A stretch of 56,925 nt of DNA. It comes from a virus. This document shows, one piece after another, positions 6,115-12,687 of this stretch. The stretch lies in IMG/VR virus record IMGVR_UViG_3300013137_000023, positions 1 to 56,925 of that record. One strand, given 5' to 3'. The notes below the pieces were generated by a model. It had not been told where the DNA came from, made no database searches, and was given only the letters and a program-made list of their open reading frames with translations. The position numbers were made by a program, and so were the translations under genes. How positions within the stretch are numbered: the first letter of the stretch is position 1; the number at the start of each line of letters is the position of its first letter.

Positions 6115-6419
6115 TATTTCCCTCCCTTTGACGCCTGCTTCCGGGCCATCAAAAACCCCCAATAATTACCGTCCTGAAGCTCGCCAGTTACCCACCGAAG
6201 GGCATCAATATTGCCTAAGCAGTAGGTCTTGTTCTTAGCCTCTCCGTAGACCTTATTCAATTCCCGGATCATAAACTCAGCCTTGGCTTTCTGGTCCTTT
6301 TGGGCCTGAACCAGTTCGGAAAGTTGCCGGTCAAGTCTGCGATTGAGCGTCCCAAGAAATAACCCTGCTATCAGGGTAAGGATAATCAAGGCGATAAAGA
6401 TTATTTCAAGTGTTGTCAT
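6114..6419 (-). CDS. Membrane-anchored coiled-coil protein
   Basis: A 101-residue protein with one N-terminal membrane helix (residues 5-25), then a charged segment with coiled-coil character (RRLDRQLSELVQAQKDQKAKAE). No family was recognised. It lies between two other small genes with short overlaps. Confidence 0.6.
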   Translation of the reverse strand: MTTLEIIFIALIILTLIAGLFLGTLNRRLDRQLSELVQAQKDQKAKAEFMIRELNKVYGEAKNKTYCLGNIDALRWVTGELQDGNYWGFLMARKQASKGGK

Positions 6420-6534
6420 TCCCCACCTGCCTTTCCCGTTGTTCCCGGTATTCGGTTTCGCTCGATTTGAGTAGGGCCACGACTATCAATGAAATCCAAG
6501 CCCCGACAAAACAGCCAAGTATAAAGCTAAGCAT
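6406..6534 (-). CDS. Small membrane protein, DUF3789-like
   Basis: A 42-residue ORF with an excellent ribosome binding site (GGAGGTAAAT) before the ATG at 6534. It starts MLSFILGCFVGAWISL, a single membrane helix with a Gly-x-x-x-Gly-like pattern, then a charged tail. It resembles the 7462-7695 product in its first 20 residues, so the two may be paralogues. The stop overlaps the next gene by 14 bases. Confidence 0.6.
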   Translation of the reverse strand: MLSFILGCFVGAWISLIVVALLKSSETEYREQRERQVGNDNT

Positions 6535-6536
6535 AT

Positions 6537-6707
6537 TTACCTCCCCGTCAGCCTATTTTTCTTTCCGTTACAGGACCGATAGGGAAACGGCCCTCCCATT
6601 TTCTGCCATTGCTCACGAAGCGCCCGGTTTTCAAACCTCGCCGCCCATGCTCCTCTTTCGTGGTCCCTTGCCGTTTTACCTACACGCATTATTTTACTTT
6701 CATTCAT
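6537..6707 (-). CDS. Hypothetical basic 56-residue protein
   Basis: The start is set at the ATG at 6707, which overlaps the stop of the zinc protein upstream as ATGA. Composition is rich in Arg, Lys and Gly. No motif was recognised. Confidence 0.5.
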   Translation of the reverse strand: MNESKIMRVGKTARDHERGAWAARFENRALREQWQKMGGPFPYRSCNGKKNRLTGR

Positions 6708-7096
6708 CCTCTTTGCCTCCTCTCTGCCTTGCAATGACAGCAAACATTACTTAAACCGTCTTTGCTTTTCACATTTGGTGTAAAGTCCTTCTTGACCCTC
6801 AGACGCCCGCATACATGACAACGCTTATATCTGACGTCCTTAAGCGATATCTTACTATTTTCATAAATATCACGTTCCTTACGCCACCGACCTCCACGGA
6901 AAGCGTTCTTACGGCTCGGCTTATGGTAGGTCGTTTCCTTTACCGGGCTTTCGTTCCAGTCGGTAAACAGCTTAATGGCTTGGTACTGTCGGCATCGGTA
7001 ACAGGAGCTTTCATGGCCCATGATTTTTCCAAGCAGGTCATGTCTGGTTAGGCATGAATCAACCGATAAGCGGCAATGGAGGCGGGCGCAATTCAT
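6704..7096 (-). CDS. Cysteine-rich putative zinc protein
   Basis: A 130-residue protein with two zinc-site candidates: CYRC near residue 32 with upstream C and H, and CHVCG ... CCHC (about residues 93-122), the latter like a small zinc ribbon found in phage HNH-associated proteins. No HNH catalytic core is visible. It overlaps both neighbours by 4 bases. Confidence 0.6.
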   Translation of the reverse strand: MNCARLHCRLSVDSCLTRHDLLGKIMGHESSCYRCRQYQAIKLFTDWNESPVKETTYHKPSRKNAFRGGRWRKERDIYENSKISLKDVRYKRCHVCGRLRVKKDFTPNVKSKDGLSNVCCHCKAERRQRG

Positions 7097-7263
7097 TTCT
7101 TCAACCTCCCGTTTAAATCATAGTCACCGAGCTTTTTAATGTACTCGGCCCGGTCGTGAACAAACAGACAGATAATCCCGATACCGATTGCCGCACACAA
7201 TCCCATCTGCACCCACGCCCACCAGGGCATTGACATTAATTGGTTGAAATAGGATCGGATCAT
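7093..7263 (-). CDS. Small membrane protein
   Basis: A 56-residue protein with the start at 7263 in an ATGA overlap. There is one membrane helix (WVQMGLCAAIGIGIICLFV) and a charged C-terminus. The function is unknown. Confidence 0.55.
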   Translation of the reverse strand: MIRSYFNQLMSMPWWAWVQMGLCAAIGIGIICLFVHDRAEYIKKLGDYDLNGRLKK

Positions 7264-7481
7264 TTGGCCTCCTTTAAGAAATCCAAACACTGATTGTGCC
7301 CCGGTTCTTCAAGAAACCATTCGCCAGTAGCCCTTTTCGATGGCAAGCATTTTCCATTCATCTCCAACTTTTTCCACGTTGTCTTGCCTTTATTAACTAA
7401 TGAGTTGGCCGTCACGTAACAAGAACCACACAATCCCCGACTGCGGACTTCCCTATCACAATTAGGTTTTAAACACTTCAT
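7260..7481 (-). CDS. Small zinc-finger-like protein
   Basis: A 73-residue protein with the start chosen at 7481 behind GGGGGAAGAG. It begins CLKPNCDREVRSRGLCGSCY, a C-x4-C ... C-x2-C pattern common in short phage proteins with an HNH-like or zinc-knuckle N-terminus. The catalytic HNH residues are absent. The function is unknown. Confidence 0.6.
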   Translation of the reverse strand: MKCLKPNCDREVRSRGLCGSCYVTANSLVNKGKTTWKKLEMNGKCLPSKRATGEWFLEEPGHNQCLDFLKEAK

Positions 7482-7695
7482 CTCTTCCCCCTTTCTTATT
7501 AAACCGACCGAATACCGGCAGCATGGGACTGGCCCATTCTTCCAATTTTTGAACTTTAGCCGCCAATTCCTCGGCCCTGGCTCTTTGAAAATCAGCCCTG
7601 GCAGACATCTCAAACAAACGCCTGGCGTATAAAAATCCGCAGGTAATAAACCCCGCGACCGCCCCGACAAAACATCCGACAATAAACCAGATCAT
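7462..7695 (-). CDS. Membrane protein with coiled-coil tail
   Basis: A 77-residue protein. Residues 1-25 form a membrane helix (MIWFIVGCFVGAVAGF); residues 30-55 are helical and Ala/Glu-rich. The start resembles the DUF3789-like gene at 6406-6534. It overlaps the zinc protein downstream by 20 bases. Confidence 0.55.
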   Translation of the reverse strand: MIWFIVGCFVGAVAGFITCGFLYARRLFEMSARADFQRARAEELAAKVQKLEEWASPMLPVFGRFNKKGGRDEVFKT

Positions 7696-7907
7696 GTCTC
7701 CTCTGCCTTTCCCGGAAATATTAGATAGTCAACTTCTCCGGTAGGGTCCTCGACTCTATGGCCTGCGAAACATTCGTCCTTCTCTGGCCCGTCGCAGGGC
7801 ATTAAATCGTTTATTTCACACCCGCATTCAGCCCACGGACAGGATAGGCCGTCATACCCGTTTTTCTCCAGATACTCCCTGATCATTTCTTTGATTGTAG
7901 GTGCCAT
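7692..7907 (-). CDS. Conserved small phage protein with cysteine cluster
   Basis: A 71-residue protein. TIKEMIREYLEKNGYDGLSC followed by C-x3-C-x-C, then C and C, is a layout I recognise from a widespread phage family of unknown function, probably zinc-binding. It is the second gene after the 8.2-kb promoter. Confidence 0.65.
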   Translation of the reverse strand: MAPTIKEMIREYLEKNGYDGLSCPWAECGCEINDLMPCDGPEKDECFAGHRVEDPTGEVDYLIFPGKAEET

Positions 7908-7910
7908 ATT

Positions 7911-8135
7911 TCACACCCCCTTCTGCCGTTTATTCCCGACCGGCGGCCTGGTCTTATCCAAGTCTTCCGGGAAAAGGTAAAACTTCTTCCCGTTATCAAA
8001 AACTATGCCAAGTTCGCCGATTTCGGTGATCTCAAAAACAACCCCGACCTCCCCGGCGACCTTTACTTTATCGTTGATTTTGTATTTTTTTGATTTCATG
8101 GCTACCGTTTTATCATAAGAATTTAGTGGAATCAA
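7911..8135 (-). CDS. KOW/SH3-like small protein, first gene of the leftward early operon
   Basis: A 74-residue frame from a TTG at 8135; an ATG at 8099 gives 62 residues. Neither has a convincing ribosome binding site. Residues after the ATG (YKINDKVKVAGEVGVVFEI ... LFPEDLD) look like a small beta-barrel with a KOW-type turn. It is the first gene after the promoter at 8171-8199. Confidence 0.5.
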   Translation of the reverse strand: MIPLNSYDKTVAMKSKKYKINDKVKVAGEVGVVFEITEIGELGIVFDNGKKFYLFPEDLDKTRPPVGNKRQKGV

Positions 8136-8148
8136 GGCGGGTTAAAGC

Positions 8149-8176
8149 AGATTACGGGAGATTAGGGGAGATTATA
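8149..8176. repeat. Three tandem AGATTA-type 10-bp repeats at a promoter
   Basis: AGATTACGGG, AGATTAGGGG and AGATTATA follow each other with a 10-bp period, about one helical turn. They cover the start-site side of the minus-strand promoter and touch its -10 box. They are a likely repressor or activator site. Confidence 0.5.
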
Positions 8177-8199
8177 AAATTCGGATATAATAAAATCAA
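8171..8199 (-). promoter_or_regulatory. Sigma-70 promoter of the leftward early operon
   Basis: On the minus strand TTGATT (8199-8194), a 17-base spacer and TATAAT (8176-8171). Transcription should start near 8164 and run through the genes at 8135 and below. The surrounding bases are AT-rich and have no gene. Confidence 0.7.
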
Positions 8200-8246
8200 T
8201 AGGTTATAAATTGTGAACTAATTAAATTAGCCTTTTTTAAACAATA

Positions 8247-8435
8247 TCAAACATCAATCCAATCAGTATCGGGCAATTCCCATGCGTCTATGCCCCATTT
8301 GGTCTTTAGGTCTTCAAGGTCCTTATCAATCTTATCCACGTCATCCAGATGCCTTGACCTCTCCATGAGTAAAAACATGGCAAAAATTCGGGCCTCTTTA
8401 ACGTCTCTAATGCAGCGTCTATTCTGTTTAGGCAT
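8247..8435 (-). CDS. Hypothetical acidic protein
   Basis: A 62-residue protein. The start was set at the ATG at 8435 behind AGAGGTGAAT; longer upstream starts are poor. It begins with a basic segment, then a helix and an acidic C-terminus (LEDLKTKWGIDAWELPDTD). It lies alone, downstream of the structured RNA region. The function is unknown. Confidence 0.55.
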   Translation of the reverse strand: MPKQNRRCIRDVKEARIFAMFLLMERSRHLDDVDKIDKDLEDLKTKWGIDAWELPDTDWIDV

Positions 8436-8608
8436 ATTCACCTCTATTTGTTTTTGACATAGGCCTGGAGCCGTCTCCCCGCATACCCTCGAAAAACAAA
8501 GGAAAAAATAAAACGTATGGGGAAGCAAAAAAGGTCTTTGATTCGTCGTCAAAGCAGAAAAGCATCACACCTTTATCAGACCATCCGTATCGTGGATCAA
8601 GCGCCCGC

Positions 8609-8893
8609 CCTTGCCTTTCGGGTATGGCAAGGAACCCTAATACAATATGCGTCTAAGGTCTGTTTATCTTTTGGGGGTCGGCTCCTGTAACCCGGCTGAT
8701 GTTTTTCAAAACCAAATAGCCCATCTATCGAACCCTTTCGGGAACCAGGGAATATGCGCTAATTGAACCCTGATTTTTGGCAATAAAAAACCCGCTTGGG
8801 TCATAAGACCTAAGCGGGTCCAACAAAAAGGAGATAGCCCATCAATCGAACCCTTTCGGGAATCGAGGTTGAGCAGACCTCTCGATAGATGGC
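8609..8893 (-). ncRNA. Structured RNA region with a duplicated hairpin-junction motif
   Basis: The 562 bases between the genes at 8435 and 8998 hold no ORF but much structure. Copy A (8837-8893) folds as a three-way junction: GCCCATCAATCGA with TCGATAGATGGC outside, CCC-TTTC-GGG and GAGGT-ACCTC inside. Copy B (8712-8780) repeats 28 bases of it (8716-8743 matches 8834-8861 with one change) and is closed by CCAAA/TTTGG. A third hairpin (8609-8632) has the same CCTTTCGGG core. A terminator separates A from B. This may be a cis-regulator or a small phage RNA; I cannot name the family. Confidence 0.55.
8784..8819 (-). terminator. Rho-independent terminator
   Basis: Minus-strand hairpin ACCCGCTT-A-GGTC / GACC-C-AAGCGGGT with a TTAT loop, followed by a run of six T. 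It should end transcripts of the late region after the metallophosphoesterase gene. Confidence 0.85.
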
Positions 8894-8997
8894 AATATTA
8901 TGATATTGTTTACTTTTTAGGTTGCTCATACCCTTAGCTATATCCTTTTATTTATTTATTGTATTAATCATACCACAAAAAAACACGGATGTCAAGG

Positions 8998-9837
8998 TTA
9001 AAGTATCCGTTTCTCAATATTCTTGATCTCCCCGTCCCGGACATGGATAATGGGGAAGCCAAGCATGTTAGGATTCAGGCCCATCCTTTCGGCATACCCG
9101 CTTGCCTCGGATGTTTCTTGATACAGTTTATAAAATGACCCGGTGTTGACGTAATATCTAAGGTCAGGGTGAATATAATCCCCGTTATCAGGTTGGGTGT
9201 ATTGTTGTTTCAGGTACTTTTCACCACAGAGATATAATTCAGGGGTCGGAGGTTTAACCAGGAGCTTGTGACTATGCCCCATCGCCATAACATTACAATG
9301 GCCGACCTTCAAAAATAACTGCCGCTTCAAAGACCTCAGCATGGAGTGTTCCCGTTCATCCGGGGCCGGGAGCTTGCTATCCACCGCCCCGAAACCATGC
9401 GCAACATAGAGGCGGTACTGAAGCTCATCCTTTGTGGTGTAAACCGATATGACGGCTGAATAAGACCCATAGGGAACGTCCAGACCGTCCGCAATGAATT
9501 TAGATACATTCCCGAACTTTGACAACTTGGCCTCATGGTTCCCCAATAACCAGGCTATGAATTTCTTACGGATGGGATAGAAGTCTTTAATACAATGGTT
9601 GGCTTGCTGAAGGGGAATAGGTTCTTCCAGGGTGTCGGGGTCATACCTCTTATCGTCAACAATTATGGCTTCAATCGCATCCCCCATGAATACCGCCCTG
9701 GTTTCGGTCTTGTTGGTCCCGATAAACTCAATGGCCTCGCCTATCCCGTCCTCATGTCTAAGGGTCGTACCGTAATGCGTATCACCCAACAAAACTAAAT
9801 CGTGGTCCGGTTTGGTTTGGATTTTGAAAAGTTGCAA
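8998..9837 (-). CDS. Calcineurin-like metallophosphoesterase
   Basis: A 279-residue protein with all blocks of the family: GDTH (18-21), GDA (52-54), GNHE (99-102), AHG (146-148) and GHSH (187-190), which coordinate two metal ions. Such phage enzymes hydrolyse phosphodiesters or phosphomonoesters in nucleic acids or nucleotides; the exact substrate cannot be read from sequence. The start is a TTG at 9837 behind AAGGA and overlaps the previous gene. It is the last protein gene before the terminator at 8784-8819. Confidence 0.85.
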   Translation of the reverse strand: MQLFKIQTKPDHDLVLLGDTHYGTTLRHEDGIGEAIEFIGTNKTETRAVFMGDAIEAIIVDDKRYDPDTLEEPIPLQQANHCIKDFYPIRKKFIAWLLGNHEAKLSKFGNVSKFIADGLDVPYGSYSAVISVYTTKDELQYRLYVAHGFGAVDSKLPAPDEREHSMLRSLKRQLFLKVGHCNVMAMGHSHKLLVKPPTPELYLCGEKYLKQQYTQPDNGDYIHPDLRYYVNTGSFYKLYQETSEASGYAERMGLNPNMLGFPIIHVRDGEIKNIEKRIL

Positions 9838-10108
9838 TTTCCCATTCCTTAAATTTTGGTTGAAGTAAATGATAACGGCAATTCAGGCAGGTTTTTAATC
9901 CGCTATCACAATCAGTAATTAACTCACCGCCGCACTTTATACACCGACCTGAATCAAATCTGTTTTTCACAGTTCCCGCACTATATTCAACATGCTTTTG
10001 ATGGTGATATTCACACCGGCCCGAAAATGGAGGGACTGCCGGTCTTGAGCAATGCTTGCATAATCCTTTTTCTAAATGTCTTAGCTTATACCTTTTTTGA
10101 CTGGTCAT
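9782..10108 (-). CDS. Cysteine-rich putative zinc-ribbon protein
   Basis: A 108-residue protein. CKHC ... C ... H near residues 17-36 and CIKCG ... CLNCR near residues 56-78 give two zinc-site candidates. The last 18 residues overlap the start of the metallophosphoesterase. No enzymatic motif is visible. Confidence 0.6.
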   Translation of the reverse strand: MTSQKRYKLRHLEKGLCKHCSRPAVPPFSGRCEYHHQKHVEYSAGTVKNRFDSGRCIKCGGELITDCDSGLKTCLNCRYHLLQPKFKEWEIATFQNPNQTGPRFSFVG

Positions 10109-10439
10109 TTTGTTGACTGTTATCCATAAGTGCCGACCTTTTGTTCCTGGTCTTTTTAAACATAGCCAATAGCTGGGGATTGTCTATAAAAAGCTGTTGC
10201 ATGGCGCAAGCAAGGGACTGGATGACTTGATGGTTAAGATTGAGTTCAAGGCAGGAGTTTATGATTTCAAGGCTTTCATGCAATATTACATCCCGGCATT
10301 GGGACGGGGCATAGGTTGGCATATAACTGATTTTGTTTTGGCCTATGGCGGCCAGTCCCCCGGCCCCCTGGTGTTCCTCAAGATTCTCGTCTGCGATCAC
10401 TTCGTAAACGTGGCCCAAAATCTTCAGGTGGTCAATCAT
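10086..10439 (-). CDS. Degenerate metallopeptidase-like phage protein
   Basis: A 117-residue protein. The context DVILHESLEIINSCLEL followed by a long helix (VIQSLACAMQQLF) has the shape of small phage proteins with an HExxH helix, but the second His is replaced (HESLE), so catalysis is doubtful. The start overlaps the end of the upstream acidic gene by 8 bases. Confidence 0.5.
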   Translation of the reverse strand: MIDHLKILGHVYEVIADENLEEHQGAGGLAAIGQNKISYMPTYAPSQCRDVILHESLEIINSCLELNLNHQVIQSLACAMQQLFIDNPQLLAMFKKTRNKRSALMDNSQQNDQSKKV

Positions 10440-10665
10440 GCTTTTCCCTCACTATCCGCAATCGTTCGGGGTCGTGTTTGTTTCCGTAACAGCCGAAATA
10501 ATCTAAGACCCACCATAACAGGGCTTCCGGTGCGTCCAGTTCATCGCCCTCCACATCATCTTCGATAACGTGCCTTACTATTAATTCTTTACCCTCATTA
10601 TCTTCTTCGGGATATTCAATAAGGAATCCGTTTTCGACTTTTTCGATTGAGCAGAACCATGACAT
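10432..10665 (-). CDS. Hypothetical acidic protein
   Basis: A 77-residue protein, strongly acidic in the middle (IEDDVEGDELDAPE). The ATG at 10665 is preceded by AAGGAGTTATTAAA. No family was recognised. Confidence 0.6.
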   Translation of the reverse strand: MSWFCSIEKVENGFLIEYPEEDNEGKELIVRHVIEDDVEGDELDAPEALLWWVLDYFGCYGNKHDPERLRIVREKHD

Positions 10666-10829
10666 TTTAATAACTCCTTACTTTTGACAATGCACCAATT
10701 CCGGGTACTTTCGGGCCAAATATGGGTACAGGCAAGGCACTTCACCCTCTGGCCGGATAAGGCTTTGAGGCCCAACCAATCGCCGCATAATTTGCATATT
10801 ACCTCTGCATCCCCGTATGTTTTCGTCAT
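10581..10829 (-). CDS. Zinc-ribbon protein, probably frameshifted near its C-terminus
   Basis: Two CxxC pairs (CKLCG near residue 12, CLACTHIW near residue 32) form a zinc ribbon. As read, the frame continues 85 bases into the next gene, through that gene's ribosome binding site. In another frame, starting at the GGCCC near 10722, the continuation ARKYPELVHCQK ends in TAA just before the next gene's AAGGAG. This is a more natural end. One missing G would explain it. Confidence 0.5.
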   Translation of the reverse strand: MTKTYGDAEVICKLCGDWLGLKALSGQRVKCLACTHIWPESTRNWCIVKSKELLKCHGSAQSKKSKTDSLLNIPKKIMRVKN

Positions 10830-10841
10830 CCATATAATCTC

Positions 10842-11258
10842 CTACCCCACCAGTACCGATTTGACCTTATTCCAAAAAGTAACGGTTTTAGTTACTGGCT
10901 GCGGATCTGAAACAGAACCGGCCTCAAAATGTCCAACATCCCAAGATATGACCGGGTTCCCTCCCCATTCTTCCCATATATCATGATACCGTTTAATAAT
11001 ATCTTTCGGCCATTTTTGGAGAAATACACCGTTTTCATCAAAAAGCAGGATGTCAGCCGCTTTCCCTACTTGATGAGCAGACCTCTTTGTATAGCCGTCC
11101 AGTTTTGAAGCCCCGGCCTTAAATAATCTGTTTTGTTCTTCGGCGGTTCTTTTTATATAATCCAAGGCGGGTCTAAGGGTGTGGAACCCCAATTTTCTTT
11201 CCTGCTCAATTAGGAGTATTAGGCGGGCGATCTTGAGGGTAAATTCCGACCGGCTCAT
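10842..11258 (-). CDS. Endolysin, M15-type peptidase
   Basis: A 138-residue protein. SAHQVGKAADI (60-70) gives His62 and Asp69, and WDVGHFE gives His110: the zinc ligands and signature of the M15 family (VanY / L-alanyl-D-glutamate peptidases), used by phages to cut peptidoglycan cross-links. No signal peptide is present, so it needs the holin for export. It starts in an ATGA overlap with the membrane protein gene upstream. The neighbours complete a lysis block. Confidence 0.85.
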   Translation of the reverse strand: MSRSEFTLKIARLILLIEQERKLGFHTLRPALDYIKRTAEEQNRLFKAGASKLDGYTKRSAHQVGKAADILLFDENGVFLQKWPKDIIKRYHDIWEEWGGNPVISWDVGHFEAGSVSDPQPVTKTVTFWNKVKSVLVG

Positions 11259-11527
11259 TTGCGTTCAAGCCTTCCCTTATGTTCGTTGACGACCTCGGCC
11301 AATCGTTCAAGTCGGTTAAGGGTTTCGTCAATCCTGTGTTCCTGCCTGACATTGTCTACGCAAATAAAATCTATCTTGGTTTCCAGTTTAGCGACAGAAA
11401 TGTAACCACTAACGGCCCCGGCAATAGCGGCAATTATAAGCGCTTCAATAATCCGTGGAATGTTCGGCCTTGGGTTTCCCGACCCGGTTACTAAAAAGAA
11501 AGGAATGAAGTTTAAGATTTTATCCAT
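11255..11527 (-). CDS. Putative holin-like membrane protein with coiled coil
   Basis: A 90-residue protein. A short hydrophobic N-terminus (residues 4-14), one membrane helix (about 27-45, IIEALIIAAIAGAVSGYI) and a charged helical C-terminus (RIDETLNRLERLAEVV). It sits directly upstream of the endolysin. It could be a holin, an antiholin or an inner-membrane spanin; the topology fits a class of small holin-like proteins. Confidence 0.55.
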   Translation of the reverse strand: MDKILNFIPFFLVTGSGNPRPNIPRIIEALIIAAIAGAVSGYISVAKLETKIDFICVDNVRQEHRIDETLNRLERLAEVVNEHKGRLERK

Positions 11528-11542
11528 TAACGTATCCTCGGC

Positions 11543-11746
11543 CTATGGTATGTTGGGAGGGTTAATTGCAGGGTCGGCAGGCTTGGTAAAAAATTGCCGA
11601 AGGATAAACAGCACCGGGCCACTGACCATCAGGATTTTAGAGGCCCATTCTGTCGGCAGAAGCCCTAAAACATTAGGATCTGTAATAATGCCCAAGCCTA
11701 ACAGGAGTAATGCCGTCCAGTTAATTTTACTCTTTACTGGATTCAT
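11543..11746 (-). CDS. Putative holin
   Basis: A 67-residue protein with two membrane segments (WTALLLLGLGIIT and ILMVSGPVLFILRQFF) separated by a short polar turn and followed by a Pro-rich tail. Size, topology and position two genes before the endolysin suggest it forms the lysis pore. Confidence 0.6.
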   Translation of the reverse strand: MNPVKSKINWTALLLLGLGIITDPNVLGLLPTEWASKILMVSGPVLFILRQFFTKPADPAINPPNIP

Positions 11747-11750
11747 AATC

Positions 11751-12149
11751 TCACCCCCTCTTTATTTGTTTATGTTTTAATATCTCACGCAAAATAAACT
11801 CAAACAAATATGCCCCAGATTCATTTGGGTCTATTCTGCGGTCTGCAAGGATAGAGTAAACAGCATGATATATTTCATGGCATAACACCGATAGCTTATT
11901 CTTTGACCAGACAATATCAATTGTATACTCTTCGATTCCTACCTGAATATGTCCTCCGTCGGTTTTCTCATATAAGGCTAAATCAGAAAACAACCCATCA
12001 ATATTGGGAATGTGTTTTTTTATTATTTCCCTAAATTTTTCATGGCTCTCTGAAATCAACATCCAGATATTAGCCTTATGAACCGGGTCATAGATGAAAA
12101 CAATTCCATCTTTATCAACCCAAGAATTGGCTATTTCGTTTTTATCCAA
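11751..12149 (-). CDS. Small HExxH metallopeptidase-like protein
   Basis: A 132-residue protein with HEIYH at residues 91-95 inside a helix (LSVLCHEIYHAVYSI), the zinc-binding motif of metallopeptidases. No clear third ligand can be assigned; an Asp or Glu after residue 105 is possible. It lies between the tail and the lysis genes. The substrate is unknown. Confidence 0.6.
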   Translation of the reverse strand: MDKNEIANSWVDKDGIVFIYDPVHKANIWMLISESHEKFREIIKKHIPNIDGLFSDLALYEKTDGGHIQVGIEEYTIDIVWSKNKLSVLCHEIYHAVYSILADRRIDPNESGAYLFEFILREILKHKQIKRG

Positions 12150-12150
12150 T

Positions 12151-12333
12151 TCACCCCCTCTTTACTTTATTCCAAAACTTGCTTAGAAATTTCCAGTCTG
12201 TTTCTTTTTTGAATAATGTCACTTCCGTTACCCCATCCATGTCCTTATCCTTCTGGCGTTCCTCTTTGATAGTCGGATCGCCTTCATACTGAGGATGGGG
12301 TTTGTATTCAGGCTTTTTCCAGGTTATGTTCAT
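12151..12333 (-). CDS. Hypothetical 60-residue protein
   Basis: A highly charged protein starting MNITWKKPEYKPHPQYEGDP. It overlaps the end of the gene upstream by 4 bases. No motif was recognised. Confidence 0.5.
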   Translation of the reverse strand: MNITWKKPEYKPHPQYEGDPTIKEERQKDKDMDGVTEVTLFKKETDWKFLSKFWNKVKRG

Positions 12334-12578
12334 TTCAATACTTCCATTTCGGTATTCGATTCTGGCGTATTCTCATGAGCTTCTTCACAATGATGAAAAT
12401 GCCCTTCAAATGGATGGGCTAAGAAGTTTACAACCTTCTCCATCCATGACCCATGCCAGTTTCGCCCCAACCTTGCACTTATCGTTTCCTCTGGTGATCC
12501 TCCAAGAAGGGAATTAACAGCAAGATCAAGCGTAAATAGCTGGTTAAAAACCCATTGACTGAATTTTGACTTAGCCAT
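12330..12578 (-). CDS. Conserved small phage protein near the lysis genes
   Basis: An 82-residue protein. The stretch TLDLAVNSLLGGSPEETISA matches a family of short proteins, often next to phage lysis genes, that I know only as conserved hypotheticals and that are sometimes mis-named. It ends in an acidic, His-rich tail. It starts in a TAATG overlap with the small frame upstream. Confidence 0.65.
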   Translation of the reverse strand: MAKSKFSQWVFNQLFTLDLAVNSLLGGSPEETISARLGRNWHGSWMEKVVNFLAHPFEGHFHHCEEAHENTPESNTEMEVLK

Positions 12579-12678
12579 TAATACTCACTCCCCGGGACAA
12601 TGTCCCCCAACTGCACCCGATCACCGAACCCGGCCAACCGAGCCCTGATCTCGGGAGCAATCCTAATTGCTTTCTCAT
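12571..12678 (-). pseudogene. Small coding frame with apparent one-base frame break
   Basis: AGGAGGTGATT precedes the ATG at 12678, an ideal initiation site, but that frame (35 codons) reads unlike a protein. One base over, the frame AIRIAPEIRARLAGFGDRVQ ... ends EY in TAATG exactly at the next gene (12578), typical of this genome. Adding one G after codon 3 (AAAGC to AAAGGC) joins good start and good end into a 33-residue protein. It is either a real frameshift or an assembly error. Confidence 0.45.
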
Positions 12679-12687
12679 AATCACCTC

